DNA of 64,000 nucleotides from Micrococcales bacterium UBA7469 (GCA_002479805.1 DLPB01000007.1:1-64000), one strand, 5' to 3'. Counted from the first letter of the stretch, positions 25,136-34,661 are shown. Numbers and translations are program-made. Notes: a model not told the origin generated them from the sequence alone.

Positions 25136-26989
25136 CTACTTCTTCTTATCGGTCTTTGGCTCGTCGGTGGAAAGAGCAGCAATGAAGGCCTCTTGTGGCA
25201 CTTCGACGCGACCGACCATCTTCATGCGCTTCTTACCCTCTTTCTGCTTTTCGAGTAGTTTGCGCTTTCTCGTGATGTCACCGCCGTAACACTTCGCCAA
25301 AACATCCTTGCGAATCGCACGAATGGTCTCGCGCGCAATGATGCGCGAGCCCACGGCGGCTTGAATCGGGACTTCAAACTGCTGTCTTGGGATCAATTCG
25401 CGAAGCTTCGCTGCAATCCTGGTGCCGTGGGCATAAGCCTTGTCCTTGTGGACGATAGAGCTAAACGCATCCACCTTCTCACCCTGCAACAAAAGGTCAA
25501 CCTTGACCAAATCACCTTCGGCGTAGCCATCGTCTTCGTAATCCAGCGAGGCATAGCCCTGAGTCTTGCTCTTGAGCTGGTCAAAAAAGTCAAAAACGAT
25601 TTCGGCCAGTGGCAACTTGTACCGCAGCTGGACCCGATCCTCGCCCAGATACTGCATGTCAATCATGCTGCCTCGCTTGGTTTGGCAAAGCTCCATGATG
25701 GTGCCCACGTAATCCTTTGGGCTAAGGATGGTGGCCTTCACCATGGGCTCCTGCACCTCGCGGATCTTGCCCTCTGGATACTCAGACGGGTTGGTCACCA
25801 CGTAGTGACTGCCATCGTCAACGGTGACCTTATAGACCACTGATGGCGAAGTTGCTATCAACGAAAGGTTGAACTCGCGCTCCAGACGCTCGGTAATGAT
25901 TTCTAGGTGCAACAAACCTAAGAATCCGCAGCGGAAGCCAAATCCAAGCGCTGCCGAGGTCTCAGGCTCATAGACCAGCGAGGCGTCCGAAAGCCTTAGT
26001 TTGTCAAGGGCTTCTCGCAGGTTTGGATAGTCGCTGCCGTCAATCGGATAGATTCCCGAGAAAACCATTGGCTTTGGTTCGGAATAACCCTTGAGCGGCT
26101 CCATAGCCGGCTTGAGCTTGGTGGTTACCGTGTCACCAACCTTGGACTGACGCACGTCCTTCACGCCGGTGATCAGATAGCCAACCTCGCCAACCGAAAG
26201 CCCCTTCGAAGGCTCAGGCTCTGGTGAGATAACACCTATTTCCAATAGCTCGTGAACGGCCTTGGTCGACATCATTTGAATCTGCTCGCGAGGGTGCAGG
26301 GTGCCGTCAATCATTCGAACGTAGGTCACCACACCGCGATAAGAGTCATAGACCGAGTCAAAAATCATGGCTCGCGGTGGCGCGTCAGCATCTCCGACCG
26401 GAGCCGGCACGGTGCGCACGATCTTGTCCAAGAGTTCTGCAACGCCAGCGCCAGTCTTGCCGGATACCCGCAGGCAGTCCTCTGGGTTTCCGCCAATCAG
26501 GCTGGCTAGTTCTTCCGCGTACTTTTCTGGCTGAGCTGCTGGAAGATCGATCTTGTTCAACACCGGAATGATCTCGAGATCGTTTTCCATCGCGAGGTAA
26601 AGATTTGCCAGGGTCTGAGCCTCGATGCCCTGTGCGGCATCAACCAGCAGCACCGCACCCTCGCAAGCTGCCAGCGAGCGGGAAACCTCATAGGTAAAGT
26701 CGACGTGTCCAGGTGTGTCGATCATATTCATCGCATAGGTGACGCCCTCTAGCTCCCATGGCAAACGAACGGCCTGGCTCTTGATGGTGATACCGCGCTC
26801 GCGCTCGATGTCCATGCGATCCAAATACTGCGCGCGCATGTCGCGATCGCTCACGATTCCAGTTAGCTGCAGCATGCGGTCGGCAAGAGTCGATTTGCCG
26901 TGATCGATGTGAGCGATGATGCAGAAATTGCGGATTTGGCTGGGGGCCGTTTGAGACGGAACGAGAGCCTTTAGGGCGCGTGGCGACAA
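25136..26989 (-). CDS. lepA: Elongation factor 4 (LepA)
   Basis: Translational GTPase that acts on stalled or initiating ribosomes. 617 residues: G1 AHIDHGKSTLADRM, G3 DTPGHVDF, G4 NKIDLP, domains II and III/V and the LepA-specific C-terminal domain (YGGDITRKRKLLEKQKEGKKRM, split here over the basic tail). The TTG start has GAGG five bases upstream. It is divergent from rpsT across 135 bases. Confidence 0.96.
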   Translation of the reverse strand: MSPRALKALVPSQTAPSQIRNFCIIAHIDHGKSTLADRMLQLTGIVSDRDMRAQYLDRMDIERERGITIKSQAVRLPWELEGVTYAMNMIDTPGHVDFTYEVSRSLAACEGAVLLVDAAQGIEAQTLANLYLAMENDLEIIPVLNKIDLPAAQPEKYAEELASLIGGNPEDCLRVSGKTGAGVAELLDKIVRTVPAPVGDADAPPRAMIFDSVYDSYRGVVTYVRMIDGTLHPREQIQMMSTKAVHELLEIGVISPEPEPSKGLSVGEVGYLITGVKDVRQSKVGDTVTTKLKPAMEPLKGYSEPKPMVFSGIYPIDGSDYPNLREALDKLRLSDASLVYEPETSAALGFGFRCGFLGLLHLEIITERLEREFNLSLIATSPSVVYKVTVDDGSHYVVTNPSEYPEGKIREVQEPMVKATILSPKDYVGTIMELCQTKRGSMIDMQYLGEDRVQLRYKLPLAEIVFDFFDQLKSKTQGYASLDYEDDGYAEGDLVKVDLLLQGEKVDAFSSIVHKDKAYAHGTRIAAKLRELIPRQQFEVPIQAAVGSRIIARETIRAIRKDVLAKCYGGDITRKRKLLEKQKEGKKRMKMVGRVEVPQEAFIAALSTDEPKTDKKK

Positions 26990-27037
26990 ACTAACCTCTG
27001 CTTTGGGAAACTGGATGAAGGTATTCTCGCATGGTGC

Positions 27038-27066
27038 TTGCCCTTATTGCATCAAACTGCTAGAGT
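27038..27066 (+). promoter_or_regulatory. rpsT promoter
   Basis: TTGCCC (27038-27043), a 17-base spacer and TAGAGT (27061-27066), with an extended -10 TGC just before the hexamer. This is one of the best promoters in the window and suits a ribosomal protein gene. Transcription should start near 27073, giving a leader of about 50 bases. Confidence 0.7.
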
Positions 27067-27078
27067 TTCCCCTTGTTC

Positions 27079-27095
27079 TGAGGTGATTCACCTCA
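27079..27095 (+). promoter_or_regulatory. Leader hairpin of rpsT
   Basis: TGAGGTGATTCACCTCA forms a 7-bp stem with a three-base loop, followed by seven A residues. The 5' arm GAGGTGA is complementary to the 16S rRNA 3' end, and the 3' arm TCACCTC copies that 16S end. The normal start site has only a weak AAGAAAGTG. A regulatory role (for example S20 autoregulation or ribosome standby) is inference. Confidence 0.5.
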
Positions 27096-27124
27096 AAAAA
27101 AGTTTTCGCCTAAGAAAGTGAAAC

Positions 27125-27385
27125 ATGGCAAACATCAAGTCGAACATCAAGCGCATCGGAACCAACCGCAAGGCCGAAGAGCGCAACAAGTCCGTACGCT
27201 CGGAGCTAAAGACTGCAATCCGCGCAGTACGCGAGGCTGCTGAGGGTGGCGACAAGGCTGCTGCAGCTGCTGCGCTAGCAAACGCGAACCGCAAGCTAGA
27301 CAAGGCTGTTTCCAAGGGCGTAGTTCACAAGAACCAGGCTGCTAACCGCAAGAGCGCCATTAGCAAGAAGGTTTCCGCTCTCTAA
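27125..27385 (+). CDS. rpsT: 30S ribosomal protein S20
   Basis: Small basic primary-binding protein of the 30S subunit, contacting the 5' domain and helix 44 of 16S rRNA. 86 residues, rich in Lys, Arg and Ala; MANIKSNIKRIGTNRKAEERN is the expected start. It is a single-gene transcript: own promoter, leader hairpin, and a strong terminator 11 bases after the stop. Codon choice is strongly biased, as for highly expressed genes. Confidence 0.97.
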   Translation: MANIKSNIKRIGTNRKAEERNKSVRSELKTAIRAVREAAEGGDKAAAAAALANANRKLDKAVSKGVVHKNQAANRKSAISKKVSAL

Positions 27386-27395
27386 AGAGCTGTTG

Positions 27396-27423
27396 AAAAA
27401 CCGGGCTTCGGCCCGGTTTTTTT
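27396..27423. terminator. Bidirectional rho-independent terminator of rpsT and holA
   Basis: CCGGGC-TTCG-GCCCGG with a stable tetraloop, flanked by five A and seven T. It ends rpsT on the plus strand. On the minus strand it follows the holA stop codon at 27422 and offers a five-T tail, so it can serve the comEA-comEC-holA operon too. Confidence 0.9.
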
Positions 27424-28375
27424 ATTTACGGGCCATTGCGAACAGCAGTTTTTCAATTGAAAAACCAGGATCGCGACTAGCGCCCTTCACATCAGCATCG
27501 GTTTGCGCGGCAAGCTGAACTAACTTGATCAGCTGTGATTCTTCCCAGCCGGCGAGTTCTCGCCGCGCCTTCTCTAGCTGCCATGGCTGCATCCCCAGCG
27601 CCCCTGGAGATGCGTTTCGGTCATTAAACAACCTCGCCAACTGCCGGATTTTCATAGTCAGGGCTGCGCTAAGGGCAACCGGGTCTATCCCGGTGGTAAA
27701 TCCATGCCTAAATAAACGAATAGCCTCGGCCGCATTGCCAGCCAAGGCGGCGTCGGCGATCTTGAAGGCGTTTGTCTCAACACGACCTTGGAAGGTTTGT
27801 TCTACGACTTCCAGGGTGATCGTTCCCGAGGCTGCGGTTGCCAACTGAGAACATGCTCCACCAAGTTCTGCCAAGTCCTGATTGAATGCTGCCAAGAGCG
27901 CTTTGAGCCCAGCGGCATCAATCTTTTTGCCAAGTGCCTGCAGCTCTGACTTTACAAAGTCGGCCTTTTCGGCATCCTTTTTTAGCTCCTCACACATAAC
28001 CACCAGCGACTTAGGTCCGAGGGCGGTTTTGACCTTGCCATTGTTACCTACGGCATTTGGCAGCCTCACCACAACGGTGCAGTTCTCGACCGGCTCGGCT
28101 ACAAGTTGAGTGAGATCTTCCAACAAGCCCTCGGAAGCGCTGTTGATTATGACCAGTCTCGGCTCCGCAAAAAGCGAGGGTGCTGCCACCGTGAAAAGTA
28201 ACCCGGGCGAGTATTCACCCTCTGCGACGTCGGTAACTTCAAGGTCTGGATACTCTTCACGCAGCCTTGCCTTCAAGGCCGCAATTGCTCGGGATGCTAG
28301 ATAGCTCTCATTACCGGTCACCAATACCAGTGGAGCAACCTCCGCCTGGTTCCAGTAGACCGTTTTCCCGCTCAC
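27422..28375 (-). CDS. holA: DNA polymerase III subunit delta
   Basis: Clamp-loader subunit that opens the sliding clamp. 317 residues with the AAA+-like N-terminal region (VLVTGNESYLASRAIAALK, lacking a working P-loop as is normal for delta) and the helical collar domain (PWQLEKARRELAGW). The GTG start overlaps the comEC stop (GTGA). The order comEA-comEC-holA is conserved in many bacteria. The gene ends at the shared terminator before rpsT. Confidence 0.92.
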   Translation of the reverse strand: MSGKTVYWNQAEVAPLVLVTGNESYLASRAIAALKARLREEYPDLEVTDVAEGEYSPGLLFTVAAPSLFAEPRLVIINSASEGLLEDLTQLVAEPVENCTVVVRLPNAVGNNGKVKTALGPKSLVVMCEELKKDAEKADFVKSELQALGKKIDAAGLKALLAAFNQDLAELGGACSQLATAASGTITLEVVEQTFQGRVETNAFKIADAALAGNAAEAIRLFRHGFTTGIDPVALSAALTMKIRQLARLFNDRNASPGALGMQPWQLEKARRELAGWEESQLIKLVQLAAQTDADVKGASRDPGFSIEKLLFAMARK

Positions 28376-30228
28376 AGCGAAAGTTTACCGCCGGTGGCTG
28401 CGACCAACTGGCCCGCCTCGACTCGAATCGAAATTGGGCCAAGCAAATCCGTGCGTAGCGTTCGAGCTTTAGCATCAGCCAAAATTGCAAGCAGGTTTCG
28501 AGAGGGGTGACCGTAGTCGTTGTCCATTCCTACCGAAATCAGCGCCACGTCGGGCTGGACAAGCTCATGAAGCTCGTTGGACTGATCTTTTGAGCCGTGG
28601 TGGGCCACTTTTAGAATCAAGGGCATTTGCCGCAGTTCAAAAAGAACCGGCCAATAATTTCGAACCAACCGCAACTGACCTCGCTCGCCAAAATCACCAA
28701 GAGTGAGGACATTGAAACCGGTCATTTCAAACAGCACCACAACCGATGCATCATTGCTGTCCTCCGCCTCATTCGCAGCAAAGCTTGGAGCTAACACCCT
28801 CCAGCTTGCCGACCCTAGAGACCCGGTAACGCCGGAGTATCCAATCTCAACCCGTTGGGCGGTTACCGAAAGCACATCGGACACTAGCTTCACCATTGGC
28901 CTGTCATCGTCAAATCCGGACAGCAATGCCAGTCCGACGCTGCGCCCTTCTAGCGCCCCAGCTATACCACCTACGTGATCTGCATCAAAGTGAGTAAGCA
29001 CCAATAGATCTATGTGTCGAATACCAAGGTCATCAAGGCAGTTATCGATCGGCGCATCTTCCCGACCAACATCGATCAGCGCCACCTCTCCCCCGTCGCG
29101 CAGCAGCAGAGCATCACCTTGGCCAACATCGCAATTCAACACCTGCCAACCCCGATGAAAATTGGAGTGCCTAACCAAATCACTGGCAACCCAACCGATC
29201 GGCACTAAAAACAACGCAGCAAACACAAAGCCCAGCATTCGAAGGTTTGGGCTTTTGGATACCAAAACCAAACTGACCCCAATTACCAAAAGGACCGTGA
29301 AGAAGATGCCCAAATCTCCTGGCAGCATCGGTATCCGAGTCATTGGCAGCTGGGCGAGCTGGTTTGATACCACTTCAATCCACCAGGTTCCAAGCGAGGC
29401 AAACCAGGTGAGCAGGCTGGTCAGTGGCGGCGAAACCGGGGTTGCAATCACCGCCAAGATACCCAGCACCGTCACCGGTGCTACCACGACCTCAACGGCT
29501 AGGTTTGCCAGCACAGAGTACAGCGGAATTGAGGGCTGAAGCGCCAACAGCACCGGCATGGTGTACAGCTGGGCGGCCAGCGAGGCTGAGACTCCCAATG
29601 ACAACCAAGTCCCCAAACGTGGCTCTAGTCGCAGGTGCAAAGCGGCGGCCAATATCAACAGGCCTAAAGTGGCAAAAACCGACAGAGCAAAACCAAAATC
29701 CACGGCGAGAGCAGGATCTATCAAAAGCAGCAAAATCACCGCCCACGATAGTGGGATAAGTGGATTTACCTTTCGACCAAGCCACCAGCTGGCCATCACA
29801 AAAGCTGCCATCGCACCGGCTCGCAAAACACTGGACTCTGGTCCAACCAAAACGATGTAAAGGGCTATCGCCAAGTAGGCGAGAAAGAATCGCCAGAATC
29901 TCGAGACCCCAGTAACCGACGCCAACATGAAAACTGCTGCCGCTACGATCGCCAGATTGGCACCACTCACCGCTACCAGATGGGTGAGTGAAAGCTCCTT
30001 CATGTTCTCACTCAGGGTCTGACTTATCAGGCCGCGCTCACCAATCGCCAGACCCGCCACAAGTCCTGCACTGTCATCTGTGACGCCAGTTAGCAGAAAT
30101 AGGAATCGGGCACGCAACTCTTCGACCAGGTCGACGCTCGGGAAATTGAGCTTGAGCGAAGATTCGTTGGAGTCTGAAGCGGTCAGCCACAAATAGGCCC
30201 AGAGTAGCGACGCAGTGACAACAATCAC
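28372..30228 (-). CDS. comEC: ComEC/Rec2-type DNA uptake channel protein, short N-terminus
   Basis: Predicted channel that passes single-stranded DNA through the membrane during transformation. 618 residues. The competence domain with many helices (LTHLVAVSGANLAIVAAAVFM) is followed by a metallo-beta-lactamase domain with LTHFDADHVGG and AHHGSKDQS. Compared with typical ComEC of about 700-800 residues it lacks most of the N-terminal DUF4131/OB region; the frame starts close to the competence domain. The GTG start overlaps the comEA stop. No pilus or comF/dprA genes are in the window. Confidence 0.88.
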   Translation of the reverse strand: MIVVTASLLWAYLWLTASDSNESSLKLNFPSVDLVEELRARFLFLLTGVTDDSAGLVAGLAIGERGLISQTLSENMKELSLTHLVAVSGANLAIVAAAVFMLASVTGVSRFWRFFLAYLAIALYIVLVGPESSVLRAGAMAAFVMASWWLGRKVNPLIPLSWAVILLLLIDPALAVDFGFALSVFATLGLLILAAALHLRLEPRLGTWLSLGVSASLAAQLYTMPVLLALQPSIPLYSVLANLAVEVVVAPVTVLGILAVIATPVSPPLTSLLTWFASLGTWWIEVVSNQLAQLPMTRIPMLPGDLGIFFTVLLVIGVSLVLVSKSPNLRMLGFVFAALFLVPIGWVASDLVRHSNFHRGWQVLNCDVGQGDALLLRDGGEVALIDVGREDAPIDNCLDDLGIRHIDLLVLTHFDADHVGGIAGALEGRSVGLALLSGFDDDRPMVKLVSDVLSVTAQRVEIGYSGVTGSLGSASWRVLAPSFAANEAEDSNDASVVVLFEMTGFNVLTLGDFGERGQLRLVRNYWPVLFELRQMPLILKVAHHGSKDQSNELHELVQPDVALISVGMDNDYGHPSRNLLAILADAKARTLRTDLLGPISIRVEAGQLVAATGGKLSL

Positions 30229-30806
30229 AGAGTTAGCAGCACGGAGATCTTGGCGTAGAGCTTTTCGCCGATTCCGGTGACGTCTCGGAGTTGGGTCAGA
30301 TCGGAGAACGAACCTATGGCATTGCGATGTTCGATAATTCGAGATGCCAGGGAAGGTCCGACACCCGGCAAAGATTCGAGTTGCTCGGCGGTTGCATTGT
30401 TGAGTGAAATAAACTCCGAAGCAACCCCACCGCTTGCAATCTGAGACTTATCCAGCACTACAATCTGCTCCCCATCGGACACCATTCGGGCGAGATTCAC
30501 GCTCTGTTCAAATGCCGATTTGGTCATGCCGCCGGCAAGTTCAATGGCGTCCTCTACGCGCGACCCGACCCGCACTGCATAGAGCCCAGGATTTTTTACC
30601 TCACCGGCGACATGCACGAATATTTCACCTGTCACCGCCGTGGATTCGGAACTGATGGTGGCCACGTAGCTTAGATCAAGTTTGTTTGCCTGCTCTTGGG
30701 AACTGAATGAAGTTCCGAATAGATAGAGAACGGCAGCGCCCAAAGCGCCAATCACGACTTTTTGGCTTAGCGACAACGCAGCTAGCCAGCTAATTATTTT
30801 TTGCAC
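30225..30806 (-). CDS. comEA: ComEA-family DNA-binding protein
   Basis: Membrane-anchored DNA receptor for transformation. 193 residues: one N-terminal membrane helix (about 12-30), an SLBB domain (FVHVAGEVKNPGLYAV; ELAGG), and a C-terminal double helix-hairpin-helix (SLNNATAEQLESLPGVGPSL then LRDVTGIG) that binds double-stranded DNA. GTG start; a GGACG 10 bases upstream is a weak ribosome-binding site. It is coupled to comEC downstream. Confidence 0.9.
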   Translation of the reverse strand: MQKIISWLAALSLSQKVVIGALGAAVLYLFGTSFSSQEQANKLDLSYVATISSESTAVTGEIFVHVAGEVKNPGLYAVRVGSRVEDAIELAGGMTKSAFEQSVNLARMVSDGEQIVVLDKSQIASGGVASEFISLNNATAEQLESLPGVGPSLASRIIEHRNAIGSFSDLTQLRDVTGIGEKLYAKISVLLTL

Positions 30807-30870
30807 GCCAAAAGCGTCCTCGAATCACTCCGGCCTGTTGAGAGCAGGTTGCGAAACCGTGGAGAACTAG

Positions 30871-33336
30871 CTACTTGGTTGCGATGTTTACAAGTTTCGG
30901 GGCTCGCACAATTACCTGGGCCAGCTCTTTATCTCCGATAGCGCGCATTACAGCCTCAGAGTTCAGTGCCAGCTCGCGAAGCTCCTGCTCCGAAATTCCT
31001 GCTGGAACCTCAAAGCGATCACGAAGCTTGCCATCAACCTGTGCGATTGCCACCACCGAATCCTCGACCAAAAGCGAGAGGTCCGCGCAGCGGAACTGGG
31101 CCAGCGACACGCACGGTTGGTGTCCAAGTAGCGACCACATGTCCTCGGAAGCATATGGAGCAAAGAGTGACAGTGCCTTGGCAAGCTCCTCAGCCCCTTC
31201 GCGAACCGCTGGGTCATTGGGTCCGCAACCGGTATCGATTGCTTTGCGCAAAGCATTGGTTAGCTCCATAGCCTTGGCAACACCAACGTTGAACTTGAAA
31301 GATTCAATTGCCTCGCTAAAGCCAACTAGGAAAGAGTGGGTGGCTTTTCTGACTGCAGCATCTCCGGTTGTGACATCAACTCCAGGTTCGGAAGTGACGT
31401 CCTGGGCAATACGCCAGGCTCGAGCCAAGAACTTTGAACTTGCTCCGGGTGACACATCGGCCCAGTCAATATCGTCTTCTGGCGGACCAGCAAATGCCAT
31501 GGTGAGTCGGATTGCATCCACGCCGTGCTCATCCAGCTGCTCAGATAGTCGAACTAGGTTGCCGCGGGATTTACTCATCGCAGAGCCATTCATCAAAACC
31601 ATGCCCTGATTCAGCAATCTGGTGAATGGTTCTTCGAAGTCAATCAGGCCGATATCGTGCAGCACCTTGGTGAAGAATCGGGCGTACAGCAGGTGCAAGA
31701 TGGCGTGCGTAACGCCACCGACATACTGATCAACCGGTGCCCACTGCTTCGCAGCCTGCGGGTCAAATGCAAACTCTTCGCTGTTTGGGTTCAGGTAGCG
31801 AAGGAAGTACCAAGAACTGTCCACGAAGGTGTCCATGGTGTCCGAGTCACGTCTTGCTGGCTTGCCGCAAGTTGGGCATGAGACGTTCACCCAATCGCTT
31901 GCCGCACCCAGTGGTGAAGTGCCTTTCGGCGACAAATCCAAACCAGCGCTGTCTGGCAGCTCAACCGGTAGCTGATCCTGCGGCACTGGAACCTCGCCGC
32001 ATGAATCACAGTGAATGATAGGAATTGGGGTGCCCCAGTAGCGCTGACGAGAAATCAACCAGTCTCGCAACCGGAAGTTCTTGGCGCCAGCGCCAAGATT
32101 CTTCTCGGAAATGATTTCAATTGCCTTGGCAATCGCCTCCTGCTTGCGAAGGCCATTCAGTGGGCCGGAGTTGATAACCACTCCATCACCGGTGGTGGCG
32201 ACACGTGAAACCGAAGGGAGTTCGTCACCGGTGTCTACTACGTCAATGACCGGCAGGTCCAGGGCATTGGCAAATGCCATATCGCGCTCATCGTGAGCTG
32301 GAACCGCCATGATCGCACCGGTTCCATAATCTGCCAACACGTAGTCGGATGCCCAAATTGGAATGCGAGCGCCGCTCAGTGGATTAATGGCGTAGCGATC
32401 TAGGAACACACCGGTCTTTTCGCGATCGGTGGCCAAGCGCTCAATGTCGTTGGACTGCTTTACCTTCTCTAGGTAATCCTGAAACTTCATACGAGTGGTC
32501 GGCTCGGCCATCGAAGCGAGCTCTAGGGCAAGGTCACTGTCTGCTGCCACAACCATGAAGGTCGCACCGTACAAAGTGTCCGGTCTGGTTGTGAAAACGG
32601 TTAGCTTTTCAGATCTGCCTTCGATTTCAAATGCTACGTTTGCGCCCTGCGAGCGACCAATCCAGTTGCGCTGCATGGTGAGCACCTTGGCTGGCCAGTT
32701 GCCCTCTAGGGTGTCTAGGTCATCCAGCAGTCGATCGGCATACTCGGTTACCTTGAAATACCACTGGGTTAGTGCCTTCTTGGTTACCTGGGAGTCACAG
32801 CGCTCACAAAGTCCCTGAACTACCTGCTCGTTTGCCAAAACAGTCTGGCAACTTGGACACCAGTTGACGTTTGAATTCTTGCGGTATGCCAAACCGCGCT
32901 TGTAGAACTCTAGGAATAACCACTGGTTCCAGCGATAGTAAATCGGGTCGCAGGTCTGCAGTACACGATCCCAGTCAAAGCTAGAGGCATAGCGGCGCAT
33001 CGAAGACTTCTGCTGCTCGATGTTCTCATAGGTCCACTTACGCGGATCCAGCCCGCGCTTGATGGCCGCGTTCTCAGCAGGCAGTCCGAAGGCATCCCAG
33101 CCGATTGGGTGCATGACATTGAAGCCTTTTTGAGCCCAGTAGCGGGCAATCACGTCCCCTAGGGCATAGGCCTCGGCGTGACCCATGTGCAGGTCGCCCG
33201 ATGGGTATGGAAACATGTCGAGGACATACTTCTTGGGGCGAGTGTCACCCGGCACTGAGGAGTTGAATGGCTTACGCTCATCCCAAACCGGAAGCCACTT
33301 TTGCTGAATGGCGTGAAAGTTGTACTCAGTGCTCAA
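30871..33336 (-). CDS. leuS: Leucyl-tRNA synthetase
   Basis: Class I synthetase for leucine. About 821 residues. HIGH appears as HMGH in GDLHMGHAEAYALGD, and KMSKS as AMSKSRGN. The CP1 editing domain (TTRPDTLYGATFMVVA) and zinc-like Cys pairs (CPSC, CPTC) are present. I chose the TTG at 33336, which has GAGG six bases upstream. A TTG four codons earlier is also possible. A TACCCT -10-like hexamer lies at 33361-33356. No T-box or leader peptide is seen, unlike leuA. Confidence 0.95.
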   Translation of the reverse strand: MSTEYNFHAIQQKWLPVWDERKPFNSSVPGDTRPKKYVLDMFPYPSGDLHMGHAEAYALGDVIARYWAQKGFNVMHPIGWDAFGLPAENAAIKRGLDPRKWTYENIEQQKSSMRRYASSFDWDRVLQTCDPIYYRWNQWLFLEFYKRGLAYRKNSNVNWCPSCQTVLANEQVVQGLCERCDSQVTKKALTQWYFKVTEYADRLLDDLDTLEGNWPAKVLTMQRNWIGRSQGANVAFEIEGRSEKLTVFTTRPDTLYGATFMVVAADSDLALELASMAEPTTRMKFQDYLEKVKQSNDIERLATDREKTGVFLDRYAINPLSGARIPIWASDYVLADYGTGAIMAVPAHDERDMAFANALDLPVIDVVDTGDELPSVSRVATTGDGVVINSGPLNGLRKQEAIAKAIEIISEKNLGAGAKNFRLRDWLISRQRYWGTPIPIIHCDSCGEVPVPQDQLPVELPDSAGLDLSPKGTSPLGAASDWVNVSCPTCGKPARRDSDTMDTFVDSSWYFLRYLNPNSEEFAFDPQAAKQWAPVDQYVGGVTHAILHLLYARFFTKVLHDIGLIDFEEPFTRLLNQGMVLMNGSAMSKSRGNLVRLSEQLDEHGVDAIRLTMAFAGPPEDDIDWADVSPGASSKFLARAWRIAQDVTSEPGVDVTTGDAAVRKATHSFLVGFSEAIESFKFNVGVAKAMELTNALRKAIDTGCGPNDPAVREGAEELAKALSLFAPYASEDMWSLLGHQPCVSLAQFRCADLSLLVEDSVVAIAQVDGKLRDRFEVPAGISEQELRELALNSEAVMRAIGDKELAQVIVRAPKLVNIATK

Positions 33337-33366
33337 TGGAAACCTCAAAACTTTTAGGGTAAAAGG

Positions 33367-34641
33367 TTACCAACGCACAGCAGCAGATAGTGCGCTTACG
33401 TGGGCTCGAGCCTTGATTTGTATCTCCTGGTGCTCTGTCTCGGGATCTGAATCCGATGTGATGCCGCCGCCAATACCGATGGTTACCCGACCCTGATCAA
33501 AACAGGCGGTCCTGATAACCATCCCAAGGTCGAGATTGCCGTTTCCTGAGATGAAACCGATAGCACCGGAATAACCCAGGCGATTGGCCGACTCAAGCTC
33601 GTTGATGATCTCCATGGCCCTGATCTTTGGCGCTCCGGTCATTGAGCCACCTGGAAATAGTGCGGCAATAGCCGCCTCGGTACTAACGTCTGGGCGAAGC
33701 TTTCCGCTGACATCGGAGACCAATTGGTGCACGGTTGAATAACTTCTTACCCTCAAAAGGTCAGTAACCACGATGGTTTCTGGCTCGCAAATTACCGAGA
33801 GATCGTTTCTCACTAGATCAACGATCATCAGATTCTCGGCTTGTTCTTTTTCGCTTTCACTGAGTTCAGTCGCCAATTGGGCATCTACCTCAGGGTCTTC
33901 GGAGCGGGGCCTTGTCCCCTTGATCGGACTGGAAGTCACAACTGTGGAGTCGATGGCCATAAAACGCTCTGGAGAAATCGATACGTAGGTCTTGGTTGCG
34001 ACTCGAATAAAAGCGGCGTAAGGGGCGGGGTTGGTTTTGCGGAGCCTTAGGAAGTAGGAGAGTTCATCGCCCTGGTATTCGCCAGCCAGCTGAGTTGTGA
34101 GACACAGCTGGTAGACATCGCCTTTTGCTATAAAGCCCTTGGCCGTGTTGATCTTCTCTAGGTATTCGGCTTTGCTATCTAGGCAAACCAGTTCCGGGCT
34201 GGTAGCAGCCGGATTGTGCAGCTCATACCTGGCCGAATCACCGCCAATTAGGGCAAGCCTGAGTAGAGCCGCGTGATGCCACTGCTCGAATTCGGCACGG
34301 GAAGCAAACCTCCCGATGAAATAAAGCCGTCGATCGGTGTGGTCATAGACAAACGCGCGGTCAACCCTAAGCCAATCCCCCGCCACCCTGAATTCACCGG
34401 AACCGAGGTAATGCATCACGCCGATCAGCATCGGGCGAAAGCTAAATGGCAACTCCAAGTCATCAAATTCCTGATCAAGTGAAATCTCGGAACTTGGGAG
34501 ACCCACCCCCATCACGGTATATGGCGCGGTCGGGTGATGTTGGCGATCGAGCCAGAAAGCATTTGGTTGATGGGCAAACATCGAACAAAAAATATCTTTT
34601 GCGGAGGTCCAGGATTGCAACGATTCGCAGTAGAGCGGCAT
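33367..34641 (-). CDS. pabB: Aminodeoxychorismate synthase component I (PabB)
   Basis: Converts chorismate plus ammonia to 4-amino-4-deoxychorismate for p-aminobenzoate and folate synthesis. 424 residues of the chorismate-binding family; SSPIKGTRPR and FPGGSMTGAPKIRAMEII are catalytic-core motifs, and the SMTGAPK form favours PabB over TrpE. The ATG at 34641 has a perfect AAAGGAGG five bases upstream, which rules out the GTG six codons earlier. PabC is divergent next door, while the glutaminase PabA is not in the window. Confidence 0.88.
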   Translation of the reverse strand: MPLYCESLQSWTSAKDIFCSMFAHQPNAFWLDRQHHPTAPYTVMGVGLPSSEISLDQEFDDLELPFSFRPMLIGVMHYLGSGEFRVAGDWLRVDRAFVYDHTDRRLYFIGRFASRAEFEQWHHAALLRLALIGGDSARYELHNPAATSPELVCLDSKAEYLEKINTAKGFIAKGDVYQLCLTTQLAGEYQGDELSYFLRLRKTNPAPYAAFIRVATKTYVSISPERFMAIDSTVVTSSPIKGTRPRSEDPEVDAQLATELSESEKEQAENLMIVDLVRNDLSVICEPETIVVTDLLRVRSYSTVHQLVSDVSGKLRPDVSTEAAIAALFPGGSMTGAPKIRAMEIINELESANRLGYSGAIGFISGNGNLDLGMVIRTACFDQGRVTIGIGGGITSDSDPETEHQEIQIKARAHVSALSAAVRW

Positions 34642-34661
34642 TGGGCCTCCTTTCGGCACCC

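Noticed and set aside
25361..25843. 160-codon plus-strand frame opposite lepA
   Set aside because: Antisense shadow of a highly conserved gene, with no ribosome-binding site and no recognisable domain.
30875..31609. 244-codon plus-strand frame opposite leuS
   Set aside because: Ser-rich antisense shadow of leuS with no homology I can recognise.
33367..34641. Anthranilate synthase TrpE as identity of the chorismate-binding protein
   Set aside because: The SMTGAPK motif and a divergent class IV aminotransferase fit PabB/PabC better, and no other trp gene is nearby.
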